NCBI GenBank assembly: GCA_023394035.1 | Contig: JAEXBK010000070.1 | Location: 1 to 20,799 of the forward strand | DNA: 20,799 bases | Source of the DNA: Bacillota bacterium | GTDB taxonomy: Bacteria; Bacillota; Clostridia; Peptostreptococcales; Anaerovoracaceae | Direction: 5' to 3' | Part shown: piece by piece, positions 6,591-14,163 of the stretch | Numbering within the stretch: the stretch's first letter is position 1 | Layout of the letters: each line of letters opens with the position of its first letter | Translations under genes and position numbers: made by a program | The notes under the pieces: generated by a model | The model's database searches: none | What the model was told of the DNA's origin: nothing | What the model saw: the letters and a program-made list of their open reading frames with translations, nothing else

Positions 6591-8543
6591 ATGAAGAAAA
6601 AGCTAATGATCACTGCTCTTATCCTGGTAATGACTGTGGCTCTTCTTGCCGGATGCGGAGGAAACAGCAACGATTCCGGCAAAACGGAATTCCGCAGTCT
6701 GTATTCGTCAGATGTTCAGACACTGAACTATCTTGACACTACAACTACCGGAGACATGGAAATCCCTGCTAACTGTCAGGACTGGCTTGTTGAGTATGAC
6801 ACCTACGGTAATGTCATTCCTTCACTCGCCGAAAAATGGGAAACATCCGAGGACGGACTCAAGTGGACATTCCACCTTCGCAAAGACGCAAAGTGGTATG
6901 ATTCAAACGGAGAAGAGGCTGCTGACGTAACGGCTCAGGACTTCGTAAACGCTATTGAATTTACGGTAATGACAGATGCTGCAGCTGCATACATGCTTCC
7001 TGCCGCAAAGATTGCCGGAACGGGCGACCCTATGTTTGATGATGACGGCAAGAAGGTCGGAGATTTCAAGAATGTAGGAGTTAAGGCTGTTGACGAAAAG
7101 ACTCTCGAATTCACTCTTGACAGTCCATGCCCATACTTCCTTACATGTATGTCATACGGATGCTTTGCACCTATGAACGAAAAGACTCTCAAGGCTGTAG
7201 GCGACTGGGATGCGCGTGATTCGTGGGGTTATGACGAATGGAGCAAATACTTAGAGGCTCTCGACGGCGTACAGGCTGAACAGCTTCTGAACTGCGGACC
7301 TTACTACCTCAACACGTACAACACGGGCGAAAGCTATTCGATGCTTAAGAACGAGAATTACTGGGACGCAGACAAGGTTTACATCAAATCCATAAACTAT
7401 ACATTTAACGCTGAGGCTGCAACTCTTTCGGGAGAGATGTATCAGAGAGGCGAGGTTGAATCGGCTTCCATCACATCGACAATGGCAAAGAGCTGGGCTG
7501 CAAACGAGGATACTAAGGATCTCTATCATCCTGAACGCGTAGACGCAAGCTATTCGTACTTCTTCAGCTTCAACTTCGGTGAATCGGAAACGGCTGCTGA
7601 CGGAACTGTTAAGGGCGTAATGTCGCTCGACAAACAGTACGAGCCTGAAAACTGGCTCAAGGCAGTCAATAACGAGAACTTCCGTAAATCTATCATGTAC
7701 GGAATAAACAGACTCGGCGCAACAAAGATCTCCGACGAGAACAACGCGGAGGCTTTGATAGGAAGCACCTTAACACCTGCGAACTTTGTTGCTGCAGGCG
7801 GCAAGGACTATGCAGATCAGGACGTATTCAAGGAATTCTTTGCAAATGCGGATGCTGCTGACAAATACTTTGACGAAGCAAAGGCAAAGGAATACAGAGA
7901 TGCAGCTATGAACGAGCTCAAGGCTTCGGGTGTCAAATTCCCTGTCAAGACCCTCATGGTATACAATCCTAACGTTGCTGACTGGGAAGCTGAATGTCAG
8001 TATATCGAATCGCAGGTAGAGGCTCTTCTCGGCAAGGACTATATCGATATCATCGTTGAACAGGGTCCTACGCAGAGCTTCCTCAAGGAAGTCAGAAGAT
8101 CAGGCAAATACATGCTGCTCAAGACAAACTACGGCTGCGACTATGCGGATCCTCTTACATATTCAGATCCGTTTGCGGAAGGAAACAGCTATCAGTTCAT
8201 GTATCAGAGCACCGATCCTAAGACAAAGGCAATCGTAGACGAGTATTACAAGGCTATCAAGAAGGCTGATGCAATAACGGATGTTGAGAAGCTTGCTGAG
8301 CGTTACGCTGCATTTGCGGATGCCGAGGCAATTCTTATCAAGCACGCTATGGCTGTTCCGTTCGGCGTATCGGGCGGATATACGGCTTCGTACCTTAATC
8401 CGTTCCAGGGAGCTTACTCGCCTTACGGCGTTGCAACGCTCAGATTCAAGGGACAGCACATACTCAAGACTCCTCTTAATACAGAACAGTTCAATGAAGA
8501 ACTCGAAAAGTGGAAGGCAGAGCGTGCAAAATCCAATAAATAG
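6591..8543 (+). CDS. oppA: Oligopeptide ABC transporter substrate-binding lipoprotein
   Basis: This is a family 5 extracellular solute-binding protein (OppA/DppA type) of 650 residues, which is long for the family. The signal peptide is MKKK plus a hydrophobic core, ending in the lipobox LAGC with the lipidated cysteine at residue 22. A Gly/Asn/Ser tether then leads to the binding domain. The sequence SLAEKWETSEDGLKWTFHLR (about residues 78-97) is the typical N-terminal family signature. Sitting on the outer face of the membrane, it captures peptides and delivers them to OppBC. The ATG at 6591 has AGGAGG 11 nt upstream. It is the first gene of the opp operon, with a hairpin after its stop that probably sets higher oppA expression than the rest. 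Peptide specificity cannot be read from sequence; a dipeptide, oligopeptide or nickel ligand is possible, with oligopeptide most likely given OppD/OppF type. Confidence 0.92.
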   Translation: MKKKLMITALILVMTVALLAGCGGNSNDSGKTEFRSLYSSDVQTLNYLDTTTTGDMEIPANCQDWLVEYDTYGNVIPSLAEKWETSEDGLKWTFHLRKDAKWYDSNGEEAADVTAQDFVNAIEFTVMTDAAAAYMLPAAKIAGTGDPMFDDDGKKVGDFKNVGVKAVDEKTLEFTLDSPCPYFLTCMSYGCFAPMNEKTLKAVGDWDARDSWGYDEWSKYLEALDGVQAEQLLNCGPYYLNTYNTGESYSMLKNENYWDADKVYIKSINYTFNAEAATLSGEMYQRGEVESASITSTMAKSWAANEDTKDLYHPERVDASYSYFFSFNFGESETAADGTVKGVMSLDKQYEPENWLKAVNNENFRKSIMYGINRLGATKISDENNAEALIGSTLTPANFVAAGGKDYADQDVFKEFFANADAADKYFDEAKAKEYRDAAMNELKASGVKFPVKTLMVYNPNVADWEAECQYIESQVEALLGKDYIDIIVEQGPTQSFLKEVRRSGKYMLLKTNYGCDYADPLTYSDPFAEGNSYQFMYQSTDPKTKAIVDEYYKAIKKADAITDVEKLAERYAAFADAEAILIKHAMAVPFGVSGGYTASYLNPFQGAYSPYGVATLRFKGQHILKTPLNTEQFNEELEKWKAERAKSNK

Positions 8544-8557
8544 TTAGGCTTAACAAG

Positions 8558-8592
8558 ACCGGGCGGGCGCAGTTTCGACCTGCCCGGTTTAT
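8558..8592 (+). terminator. Intercistronic terminator/attenuator between oppA and oppB
   Basis: ACCGGGCGGG (8558-8567) pairs with CCTGCCCGGT (8579-8588), a 10-bp stem with one G-T pair, an 11-nt loop and a TTATTATTAT tail. The interrupted T run suggests a leaky terminator or 3'-end stabiliser. This is a usual way to make more binding protein than permease. Confidence 0.7.
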
Positions 8593-8616
8593 TATTATCT
8601 ACAGGAGGCATGATAA

Positions 8617-9558
8617 ATGGCTCAATATTTGACGAAAAGAGTACTTCGCTCATTTATTACGCTGTTCATAGTCTGTACGATCGTGTTTTGTCTGCTTCGG
8701 CTTATGCCTATAGAAGGTTATTTCAATAACTTTGATAAGCTGACGCCGGCTCAGATATCGCGAGCGCTTGATGCAAAGGGTCTTAACGATCCGATAATCG
8801 TACAGCTTCAGCATTTTTACAACGATCTTATTCACGGCGATCTCGGCAATTCGACGAGAATGAAGCCGGGCGTTGCCATCACGGAAATTCTAAAGAGCAG
8901 AATCCCGGTTTCGATGTTCCTCGGCGCGATTTCGCTCGGCTTTGCACTTGTGCTTGCTATTCCGCTCGGCAGAATAATGGCAAGGCATAAGAACGGACTC
9001 CCGGATCATATCGGCACCATATTTATCGTCGTTATAAACGCCGTACCTGCGGTAGTCTATTACCTTTTTATCCAGATGTACGGAACGGATCTCTTCGGAT
9101 TTCCTATACTGTTCAGGCGCGGCGATGTGATGAGCTTCATCCTGCCGGTGATCTCGCTTTCACTCGGTAATATCGCCTACTACGCAATGTGGATAAGGCG
9201 ATATATGCTCGACGAGAGCAACAAAGACTACGTAAAGCTGGCGATAGCAAAGGGCGTAAATTCCAAGGATGTTATGAGTAAGCAGATATTCAGAAACGCC
9301 TTTGTTCCGCTAATACAGTATATTCCTACGTCCTTCCTTCTCACGATGGTCGGCTCGATATATGTTGAATCACTCTACTCGATACCGGGCATGGGCGGAC
9401 TTCTTGTAAAGGCTATACAGAGTCAGGATAACACGATAGTTCAGGCGCTTGTGCTGATATATTCGGCAATAAGCATCATAGGACTTATACTCGGAGATAT
9501 AATGATGACGATAATTGACCCGAGAATCTCATTTGCAAAGAAGGGAGGTTCGCGCTGA
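8617..9558 (+). CDS. oppB: Oligopeptide ABC transporter permease OppB
   Basis: This permease of 313 residues has the OppB/DppB layout. The first span is near residues 9-27 and is followed by a large external loop containing the family motif around LNDPIIVQLQHFYNDLIHGDLGNST. Five further spans follow. The EAA-like coupling segment is near YVKLAIAKGVNSKDVMSKQIFRNAFVP (about 208-234), which contacts the ATPases. With OppC it forms the membrane channel. The ATG at 8617 has AGGAGG 8 nt upstream; another ATG at 8610 is out of frame. The stop codon TGA shares its last base with the oppC start, implying translational coupling. Confidence 0.93.
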   Translation: MAQYLTKRVLRSFITLFIVCTIVFCLLRLMPIEGYFNNFDKLTPAQISRALDAKGLNDPIIVQLQHFYNDLIHGDLGNSTRMKPGVAITEILKSRIPVSMFLGAISLGFALVLAIPLGRIMARHKNGLPDHIGTIFIVVINAVPAVVYYLFIQMYGTDLFGFPILFRRGDVMSFILPVISLSLGNIAYYAMWIRRYMLDESNKDYVKLAIAKGVNSKDVMSKQIFRNAFVPLIQYIPTSFLLTMVGSIYVESLYSIPGMGGLLVKAIQSQDNTIVQALVLIYSAISIIGLILGDIMMTIIDPRISFAKKGGSR

Positions 9559-10643
9559 TGAATAAGTTTTCTATTACGGATCGCATGTCCAAGAAGCTGG
9601 AAGAGCAGGTAACGGAAAAAGTCAGAGAGGATCTCGACAAGCTTGAACATGGAAAATCGGGCAATTCTTCGGAACCAAATACCCCGTCAAAGCCTGCGCC
9701 GGCAGGCGATATGAGCGAAAAGGAGCTCTTTGCATTTGCGGAGCACGACCTCAGGGATTCGGAAAAGATAAGCTACAAGGAATACTCGTATTGGCGTTCA
9801 ACGCTCAGAACCTTCTCCAAAAACAAGATAGGAATGTTCTTCCTTGTACTGATGGTTTTGCTGCTGCTGTTCACGTTCATTCAGCCGTTTCTTCCGAATC
9901 AGGCACCTGCGGGAAAGCTGTTCTTTAGAGATGACGGAACGGCTCTCAGCAATCAGCAGCCTGGCGGACAATTTTTGTTCGGTACAAATAACGCCGGGCA
10001 GGATCTGTGGGCGATGATATGGGCAGGAACGAGAAACTCGCTCTTTATCGGCTTTGTCGTTGCAATAGTTGAGGCGGTAGTCGGAATAACGATAGGGCTG
10101 CTGTGGGGATATGTCAGAAAGCTTGATTTCTTCTTCACGGAGCTGTGGAACATATTTGACAACGTGCCGAGTACTATCGTGCTTGTGCTTCTCACATATA
10201 TCATGAAGAGGAGCATGTTCACGCTTATATTTGCGATGAGTATTACGGGGTGGCTGTCGATGGCTTTGTTCATCCGAAACCAGATACTCATGATAAGGGA
10301 TCGCGACTACAACCTCGCTTCGAGATGTCTCGGAACGCCGATACACAGGATAATATTCAAGAATCTGCTTCCGTACATAGTTTCGGTTATCATGCTAAGA
10401 ATGGCGCTTACTATTCCGGGTGCGATAAGCAGCGAAGTATTTATCACATATATCGGACTCGGACTGCCTGCAAGCACGCCTTCACTCGGTCGTCTTGTAA
10501 ATGCCGGACGTGCGCTTATGATGAGCCCTGACATGAGGTATCAGCTGATATTCCCTACGATGGTGCTTTCGATCATAACGATTTCGTTCTATATCATAGG
10601 AAATGCTTTCTCGGATTCGGCAGATCCGCGTAATCACAAATAG
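9558..10643 (+). CDS. oppC: Oligopeptide ABC transporter permease OppC, with long N-terminal extension
   Basis: The protein has 361 residues. Residues 1 to about 90 are cytoplasmic: a charged, probably coiled-coil segment (about 10-33), a Ser/Pro/Gly-rich linker, then the usual SYWRSTLRTFSKNKIG lead-in to the first span (about 91-109). The OppC/DppC core follows with the loop bearing FGTNNAGQDLWAMIWAGTRNSL and the coupling segment near YNLASRCLGTPIHRIIFKNLLP. The last periplasm-side loop (GLGLPASTPSLGRLVNAGR) is typical. Roughly 40-50 residues at the N-terminus exceed the usual family length, and their role is unknown. The start overlaps the oppB stop by one base, with AAGGGAGG 9 nt upstream. 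It forms the translocation pore with OppB. Confidence 0.93.
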   Translation: MNKFSITDRMSKKLEEQVTEKVREDLDKLEHGKSGNSSEPNTPSKPAPAGDMSEKELFAFAEHDLRDSEKISYKEYSYWRSTLRTFSKNKIGMFFLVLMVLLLLFTFIQPFLPNQAPAGKLFFRDDGTALSNQQPGGQFLFGTNNAGQDLWAMIWAGTRNSLFIGFVVAIVEAVVGITIGLLWGYVRKLDFFFTELWNIFDNVPSTIVLVLLTYIMKRSMFTLIFAMSITGWLSMALFIRNQILMIRDRDYNLASRCLGTPIHRIIFKNLLPYIVSVIMLRMALTIPGAISSEVFITYIGLGLPASTPSLGRLVNAGRALMMSPDMRYQLIFPTMVLSIITISFYIIGNAFSDSADPRNHK

Positions 10644-10656
10644 GAGGTGGATTTTG

Positions 10657-11715
10657 ATGGATAAGAACACGATAATTTCCGTAGACGACCTCCACGTAAA
10701 GTTCACCCTAAGAGGCGATACGCTGAATGTAATCAGGGGAATAAGCCTTGATATAAAAAAGGGCGAAAGCATTGCGATAGTAGGTGAGTCGGGATCGGGT
10801 AAGTCGGTATTCACAAAGACGTTTCTCGGTATGCTCGACTCGAACGGCTACATAGATTCGGGGCATATACATTTCAGAACAAAGGACGCTGACGATGATG
10901 ACGGCGTTGTTGACCTTACGGAATTTAAGAGCGAAAAGGAATGGCTGACGATCAGAGGCAAGCAGATTGCAATGATAATGCAGGATCCGATGACATCGCT
11001 CAATCCGCTAAAGACGATCGGGAAACAGCTCGAAGAAACCGTGCTGCTGCATCACGAATGCAGCAAGGAGGAAGCGTATAAGCGCGTAATCGAGCTGCTG
11101 ACGGATGTAGGCATCAACGAGCCTGAGCGCAGATTCAAGCAGTATCCTCACGAATTTTCGGGAGGCATGAGACAGAGAGTAGTAATTGCGATAGCGCTTG
11201 CCTGCGATCCGCGAGTTTTGATTTGCGACGAGCCGACTACTGCGCTTGATGTAACGATACAGGCACAGATACTTAAGCTCATCAGAGAACTCCAGCAAAG
11301 GCTTCAGCTTACTACGATTTATATCACGCACGATCTCGGTGTAGTTGCAAATGTTGCGGACAGAATTGCCGTAATGTATGCAGGAGATATAATCGAGGTC
11401 GGAACGTGCGAAGAGATTTTTTACGGCGCAAAGCATCCGTACACGTGGGCTTTGCTCAGCTCGCTGCCACAGCTCGGCGTAAAGGGCGAGGACCTGTATT
11501 CGATTGCAGGAACGCCGCCGAACCTGCAGATGGAGATAAAGGGCGATGCTTTTGCTCCGAGAAATCCTCATGCGCTTAACATAGACTTCATAGAGAGACC
11601 GCCTTTCTTTGATGTCAGCCCTACTCACAAGGTCAGGACATGGCTCATGGATCCGAGAGCACCGAAGCTTGATCCGCCGGATGCGGTGAAGAGACTTGCC
11701 GAAAGGGGGCTGTAA
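10657..11715 (+). CDS. oppD: Oligopeptide ABC transporter ATPase OppD
   Basis: The protein of 352 residues carries Walker A GESGSGKS (43-50), the ABC signature FSGGMRQRV (167-175), Walker B VLICDEP (187-193) and a switch His in ITHDLG. An acidic insert (DADDDDG, about 77-83) sits in the early domain. The C-terminal oligo_HPY region (HPYTWALLSSLPQ onward) is present but lacks the cysteine motif of DppD-type proteins; FAPRNPHAL stands in its place, as in Gram-positive OppD. It is a cytosolic ATPase that pairs with OppF to power import. I chose the ATG at 10657, with AGGAGG 9 nt upstream formed by the oppC stop region. The open frame extends 18 codons further into oppC. Confidence 0.94.
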   Translation: MDKNTIISVDDLHVKFTLRGDTLNVIRGISLDIKKGESIAIVGESGSGKSVFTKTFLGMLDSNGYIDSGHIHFRTKDADDDDGVVDLTEFKSEKEWLTIRGKQIAMIMQDPMTSLNPLKTIGKQLEETVLLHHECSKEEAYKRVIELLTDVGINEPERRFKQYPHEFSGGMRQRVVIAIALACDPRVLICDEPTTALDVTIQAQILKLIRELQQRLQLTTIYITHDLGVVANVADRIAVMYAGDIIEVGTCEEIFYGAKHPYTWALLSSLPQLGVKGEDLYSIAGTPPNLQMEIKGDAFAPRNPHALNIDFIERPPFFDVSPTHKVRTWLMDPRAPKLDPPDAVKRLAERGL

Positions 11716-11716
11716 A

Positions 11717-12667
11717 ATGGAAAATATCAACAAGGAAATGGACAAGGTTCTCGTAGATGTCAGGAATCTGACTATACAGTTCGGCTCAAAGCGTCATCCG
11801 TTTACGGCGGTCGATAACGCATCGTTTCAGATATACAAGGGTGAAACCTTCGGGCTCGTAGGCGAATCCGGTTCCGGAAAAACGACGATAGGAAGGGCAA
11901 TCATAAGGATCAACCCTACTGCCGGCGGAGAGATATATTACGACGGTCAGAAGATAAACGGCAAAATAAGCAGAGAGCTCGATAAGGAGATAACGAGAAA
12001 GATTCAGATGATATTTCAGGATCCGATGGCATCCCTTAACGAGCGTGCAAAGGTTGACTACATAGTTGCCGAAGGGCTTCTGAATTTGCCGAAAAAACTG
12101 AGCAAGGAAGAGCGTCAGGAGCAGGTGTCGCGTGCACTTGATTCTGTCGGACTGCTACCTGAATTTGCGAGCAGGTTCCCTCACGAGTTTTCGGGCGGCC
12201 AAAGACAGCGTATAGGAATAGCAAGAGCGATGGTTATGATGCCGGAATTTATTATAGCTGACGAACCTATATCGGCACTTGACGTTTCAATACGTGCGCA
12301 GGTACTAAACCTCATGGAAAAGCTCCAGAGAGAGCTTGGGCTTACGTATCTTTTCATTTCGCACGACCTTTCGGTAATGCGATTTATATGCGACAGGATA
12401 TGCGTAATCCACAAGGGCGTGCTCGTTGAGCTTGCCGAGACCGAGGAGCTGTTTGCTCATCCGATACATCCTTATACGCGTGCGCTTCTTTCTGCGATAC
12501 CTATGCCTGATCCTGTGCGTGAAAAGAAAAAGGTGCTTCACGTATACGACCCTTTGATTCATGATTACAGCTCGGACAAGCCTTCGTGGCGCGAGATCCT
12601 TCCGGGTCATCATGTCTGGGCAAACGATGCGGAATTTGAAAAGTACAAAAAAGAGCTCGGAGAATAG
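11717..12667 (+). CDS. oppF: Oligopeptide ABC transporter ATPase OppF
   Basis: The protein of 316 residues carries Walker A GESGSGKT (49-56), the Q-loop FQDPMASLN, the signature FSGGQRQRI (158-166), Walker B with ADEP (181-184) and the switch FISHDLS. The C-terminal oligo_HPY domain starts at HPYTRALLSAIP. It ends in the OppF-typical YDPLIHDYSSDKPSWREILPG segment, which separates it from OppD. It heterodimerises with OppD on the cytosolic face of OppBC. The ATG at 11717 follows the oppD stop by one base and has GAAAGGGGG upstream. It is the last gene of the opp operon, with a strong terminator 29 nt downstream. Confidence 0.94.
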   Translation: MENINKEMDKVLVDVRNLTIQFGSKRHPFTAVDNASFQIYKGETFGLVGESGSGKTTIGRAIIRINPTAGGEIYYDGQKINGKISRELDKEITRKIQMIFQDPMASLNERAKVDYIVAEGLLNLPKKLSKEERQEQVSRALDSVGLLPEFASRFPHEFSGGQRQRIGIARAMVMMPEFIIADEPISALDVSIRAQVLNLMEKLQRELGLTYLFISHDLSVMRFICDRICVIHKGVLVELAETEELFAHPIHPYTRALLSAIPMPDPVREKKKVLHVYDPLIHDYSSDKPSWREILPGHHVWANDAEFEKYKKELGE

Positions 12668-12696
12668 GTGTAAGTAACCGGAGAGTAAAAAGAAAT

Positions 12697-12730
12697 GCGG
12701 CGTAGCTATAGCCACGCCGCTGTTTTTTTT
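12697..12730 (+). terminator. Rho-independent terminator of the opp operon
   Basis: GCGGCGT (12697-12703) pairs with ACGCCGC (12714-12720). The inner bases GCTATAGC can pair further. Eight Ts at 12723-12730 follow. This is a strong intrinsic terminator. Confidence 0.92.
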
Positions 12731-12737
12731 GTATAAT
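12709..12737 (+). promoter_or_regulatory. Candidate promoter for the small coiled-coil genes, embedded in the opp terminator
   Basis: A perfect -10 box TATAAT (12732-12737) lies 17 bp after TAGCCA (12709-12714, 4 of 6 matches to TTGACA). The -35 is inside the terminator stem and the T run serves as spacer. The predicted start near 12744 leaves room for the SD at 12751-12757. Confidence 0.45.
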
Positions 12738-12764
12738 AAAATCCGTAGAAAGAGAGGTCACATA

Positions 12765-12983
12765 ATGGATGAATTGACTGTTCTTAAGGCGGAAAAGGCG
12801 GAGCTTGAACTTAAGCTCAAGGAAAAGCAGGCGGCGTATAAGAAGCTCAGCAAGGAAGCGCGCGACTTCGCTTTTTATGTGCGCGATAAGAAGGACACCA
12901 AGCTGTTTAACAAGATTCTTTATGCCGCAGCTGTGTGTATGGGATATATAATTGGCGAGATGATCGTCGGATTGATTAGGTGA
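12765..12983 (+). CDS. Small coiled-coil membrane protein (72 aa), function unknown
   Basis: Residues 1 to about 45 are a Lys/Glu/Leu-rich helix with heptad spacing (ELTVLKAEKAELELKLKEKQ), likely a coiled coil. They are followed by one transmembrane span (about 50-70, KILYAAAVCMGYIIGEMIVG) and a terminal IR. I chose the ATG at 12765 because AGAGAGG lies 7 nt upstream. Twelve upstream codons in the same frame run into the promoter region. The next gene begins 4 nt after the stop and encodes a protein of the same architecture with a similar C-terminus (LFNKI...C...IG...IR against LNKVM...C...IG...IR). The two may be diverged tandem paralogues. Helices facing the cytosol are inferred from charge. 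No named family is recognised. Confidence 0.75.
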   Translation: MDELTVLKAEKAELELKLKEKQAAYKKLSKEARDFAFYVRDKKDTKLFNKILYAAAVCMGYIIGEMIVGLIR

Positions 12984-12987
12984 AGAT

Positions 12988-13227
12988 ATGGCAAGACAGA
13001 AGAAAACTCCGGAAGACAAGCTGAGAGAAGAAATCAGCCTCCTAAAAACACGCATAGAGATAATCGACGACCAGAGCATGCGCGTGCGCGAATCCATGCA
13101 GAAGAACAAGGAAAAGCTCGAGGAAATCGAAGTCAACAGAACACCGCTTAACAAGGTTATGCGCACAATAGGCATATGCTTTGCAATCGGAGTGGTTCTC
13201 GGCTTCGTGGTATTTATGATAAGGTAA
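12988..13227 (+). CDS. Small coiled-coil membrane protein (79 aa), function unknown
   Basis: Residues 1 to about 50 form a charged heptad-rich helix (EDKLREEISLLKTRIEIIDD and on), followed by one transmembrane span (about 57-77, RTIGICFAIGVVLGFVVFMI) and a terminal Arg. The start ATG at 12988 is 4 nt after the upstream stop. Its weak SD, AGGTGA, overlaps that stop, so translation is probably coupled to the first gene. Architecture and C-terminal sequence resemble the neighbour, pointing to a pair that arose by duplication or acts as a heterodimer. Function is unknown. Confidence 0.75.
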   Translation: MARQKKTPEDKLREEISLLKTRIEIIDDQSMRVRESMQKNKEKLEEIEVNRTPLNKVMRTIGICFAIGVVLGFVVFMIR

Positions 13228-13250
13228 GAAAAAAGCTTAAAGGCAAATAA

Positions 13251-13283
13251 TAAGGCACACTTCTTTGGTAGAGGTGTGCCTTA
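13251..13283. terminator. Bidirectional terminator between convergent small-protein and toxin genes
   Basis: TAAGGCACAC (13251-13260) pairs perfectly with GTGTGCCTTA (13274-13283), and an inner TCT/AGA pairing adds to the stem. The distal arm contains the toxin stop codon. On the minus strand a TTATTT tail follows; on the plus strand the tail is CTTCTTG. It is probably used mainly to end the toxin-antitoxin transcript. Confidence 0.7.
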
Positions 13284-13556
13284 CTTCTTGTAGATGTCCC
13301 TTCTTGACCCTATATCAAAGATATAGACAAGCAATTCATCATCTACAATACGGAAAACAGCTCTATAATCGCCTATCCGCAGCCTGAAAATATCATCATA
13401 GTGTTTGGAAGGGAACTTCTTTACATCATAGGACTGTACATTTCTATTGTCATCTGCCAATTCTGCGAATGCTTTGAAAAACCTAATGCCTATCGCCTTA
13501 TTTTTCTTGATGAACTTTTCGGCGGACTTGGAATATTTAACCTTGTAAAAGCTCAT
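13281..13556 (-). CDS. RelE/ParE-family toxin of a type II toxin-antitoxin module
   Basis: This basic protein of 91 residues has the RelE/ParE fold signature. An N-terminal YKVKYSKSAEKFIKKNK helix is followed by the strand-rich core RLRIGDYRAVFRI (about 58-70) and the C-terminal IGSRRDIYKK, where the conserved Arg and Tyr of RelE-like toxins lie. Members either cleave mRNA at the ribosome (RelE) or poison gyrase (ParE), and sequence alone does not separate the two here. The start at 13556 overlaps the antitoxin gene by 20 bp, with AAAGGA upstream inside the antitoxin end. This is the usual antitoxin-first, coupled arrangement. The module's base composition appears more AT-rich than its neighbours, in keeping with acquisition by transfer. 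Confidence 0.88.
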   Translation of the reverse strand: MSFYKVKYSKSAEKFIKKNKAIGIRFFKAFAELADDNRNVQSYDVKKFPSKHYDDIFRLRIGDYRAVFRIVDDELLVYIFDIGSRRDIYKK

Positions 13557-13812
13557 CTAAAGTCAATTCCTTTCCACTCAAATTATCAAAGTCGATATTC
13601 AACGCTTCAATTTCTTCCTGCTCGTTGCTGTCCATATAAGCACAATTTGCATTGATATACTCAAGCAGGCTCAAGCTTTCACTTTTAACAATCGCTTTTA
13701 ATGCGGTATCTCTTAAAAACTCCGAAAAGGACATTCCGCATTTTTTGGCGTAAGCATTGATAGTTTCATACGCGGTAACGGGCAAAGTTATATTTTTTCT
13801 AATAGTATTCAT
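13537..13812 (-). CDS. Antitoxin, ribbon-helix-helix-like (type II TA module)
   Basis: This is a protein of 91 residues. Residues 1 to about 45 fit a MetJ/CopG-type ribbon-helix-helix DNA-binding domain: a short beta strand (RKNITLPV) followed by two helices (AYETINAYAKKCG, SFSEFLRDTALKAI). The acidic C-terminal half (NSNEQ-like DSNEQEEIEALNIDFDNLSG) is the expected flexible toxin-binding region. It neutralises the downstream RelE/ParE-like toxin and should repress the shared promoter. The ATG at 13812 has GAGGAG 8 nt upstream. A palindromic operator lies in the promoter spacer 30-47 bp upstream of the start. Confidence 0.85.
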   Translation of the reverse strand: MNTIRKNITLPVTAYETINAYAKKCGMSFSEFLRDTALKAIVKSESLSLLEYINANCAYMDSNEQEEIEALNIDFDNLSGKELTLDELLQG

Positions 13813-13834
13813 AGTATCATCTCCTCATATCTCC

Positions 13835-13862
13835 GTTATACACACTATACATATAGTGTCAA
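13835..13862 (-). promoter_or_regulatory. Toxin-antitoxin promoter with autoregulatory operator in its spacer
   Basis: On the minus strand, TTGACA (13862-13857), a 16-bp spacer and TATAAC (13840-13835) form a strong promoter. The spacer holds an inverted repeat, ACACTATA and TATAGTGT (13842-13849 and 13852-13859, 2-nt centre). An antitoxin dimer bound there would block RNA polymerase, the usual conditional cooperativity set-up. That binding is inferred. Confidence 0.75.
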
Positions 13863-14163
13863 CTTATTTTGTTTCGTAATATCCTGCCCTTTTTCGTGGG
13901 TACGATATTTTAATTTCGCATTACAGGAAACTGTGGAAGATAAAATATTTACTTGCAAAGAAGCCCTCGCAAAACGAGGACTCCTTTAGTTGTTAAATTA
14001 TTATTTTGATTGAAGCGATATGTGCTGAACGGTGTACCTTGCTTATGCAGGGGTGTCCGTCTGTAACTTGATTTTTTTCTTTCAAAAACGGCTATTTTCG
14101 GTCAAAAATTGCGATTTGCTCCCGATTTGATATTTCTGTGCGACAGACGCTTGCTCCTCTGCA
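13863..14163. repeat. Intergenic block without an intact gene; possible degenerate dispersed repeat
   Basis: No complete gene is present in about 300 bp. On the minus strand a short frame opens at ATG 14162 (MQRSKRLSHRNIKSGANRNF) and stops. The same frame then continues without stops for about 50 codons and ends with TAA near 13951, reading ...TTKGVLVLRGLLCK across the hairpin at 13957-13987. This looks like a once-longer or never-translated repeat unit with a closing hairpin. I suspect a dispersed intergenic element of Clostridia, but that is pattern memory, not a search result. Confidence 0.35.
13957..13987. terminator. Bidirectional terminator-like hairpin downstream of the two-span membrane gene
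   Basis: Arms 13957-13969 (AAAGAAGCCCTCG) and 13975-13987 (CGAGGACTCCTTT) form a 13-bp stem with two G-T pairs and a 5-nt loop. The stem ends in A/T runs on both sides, so it could terminate transcription in either direction. It lies about 180 bp past the end of the sigma-factor operon. Confidence 0.55.

Noticed and set aside
8610..8612. Alternative ATG just before oppB
   Set aside because: It is out of frame with oppB and overlaps the SD region.
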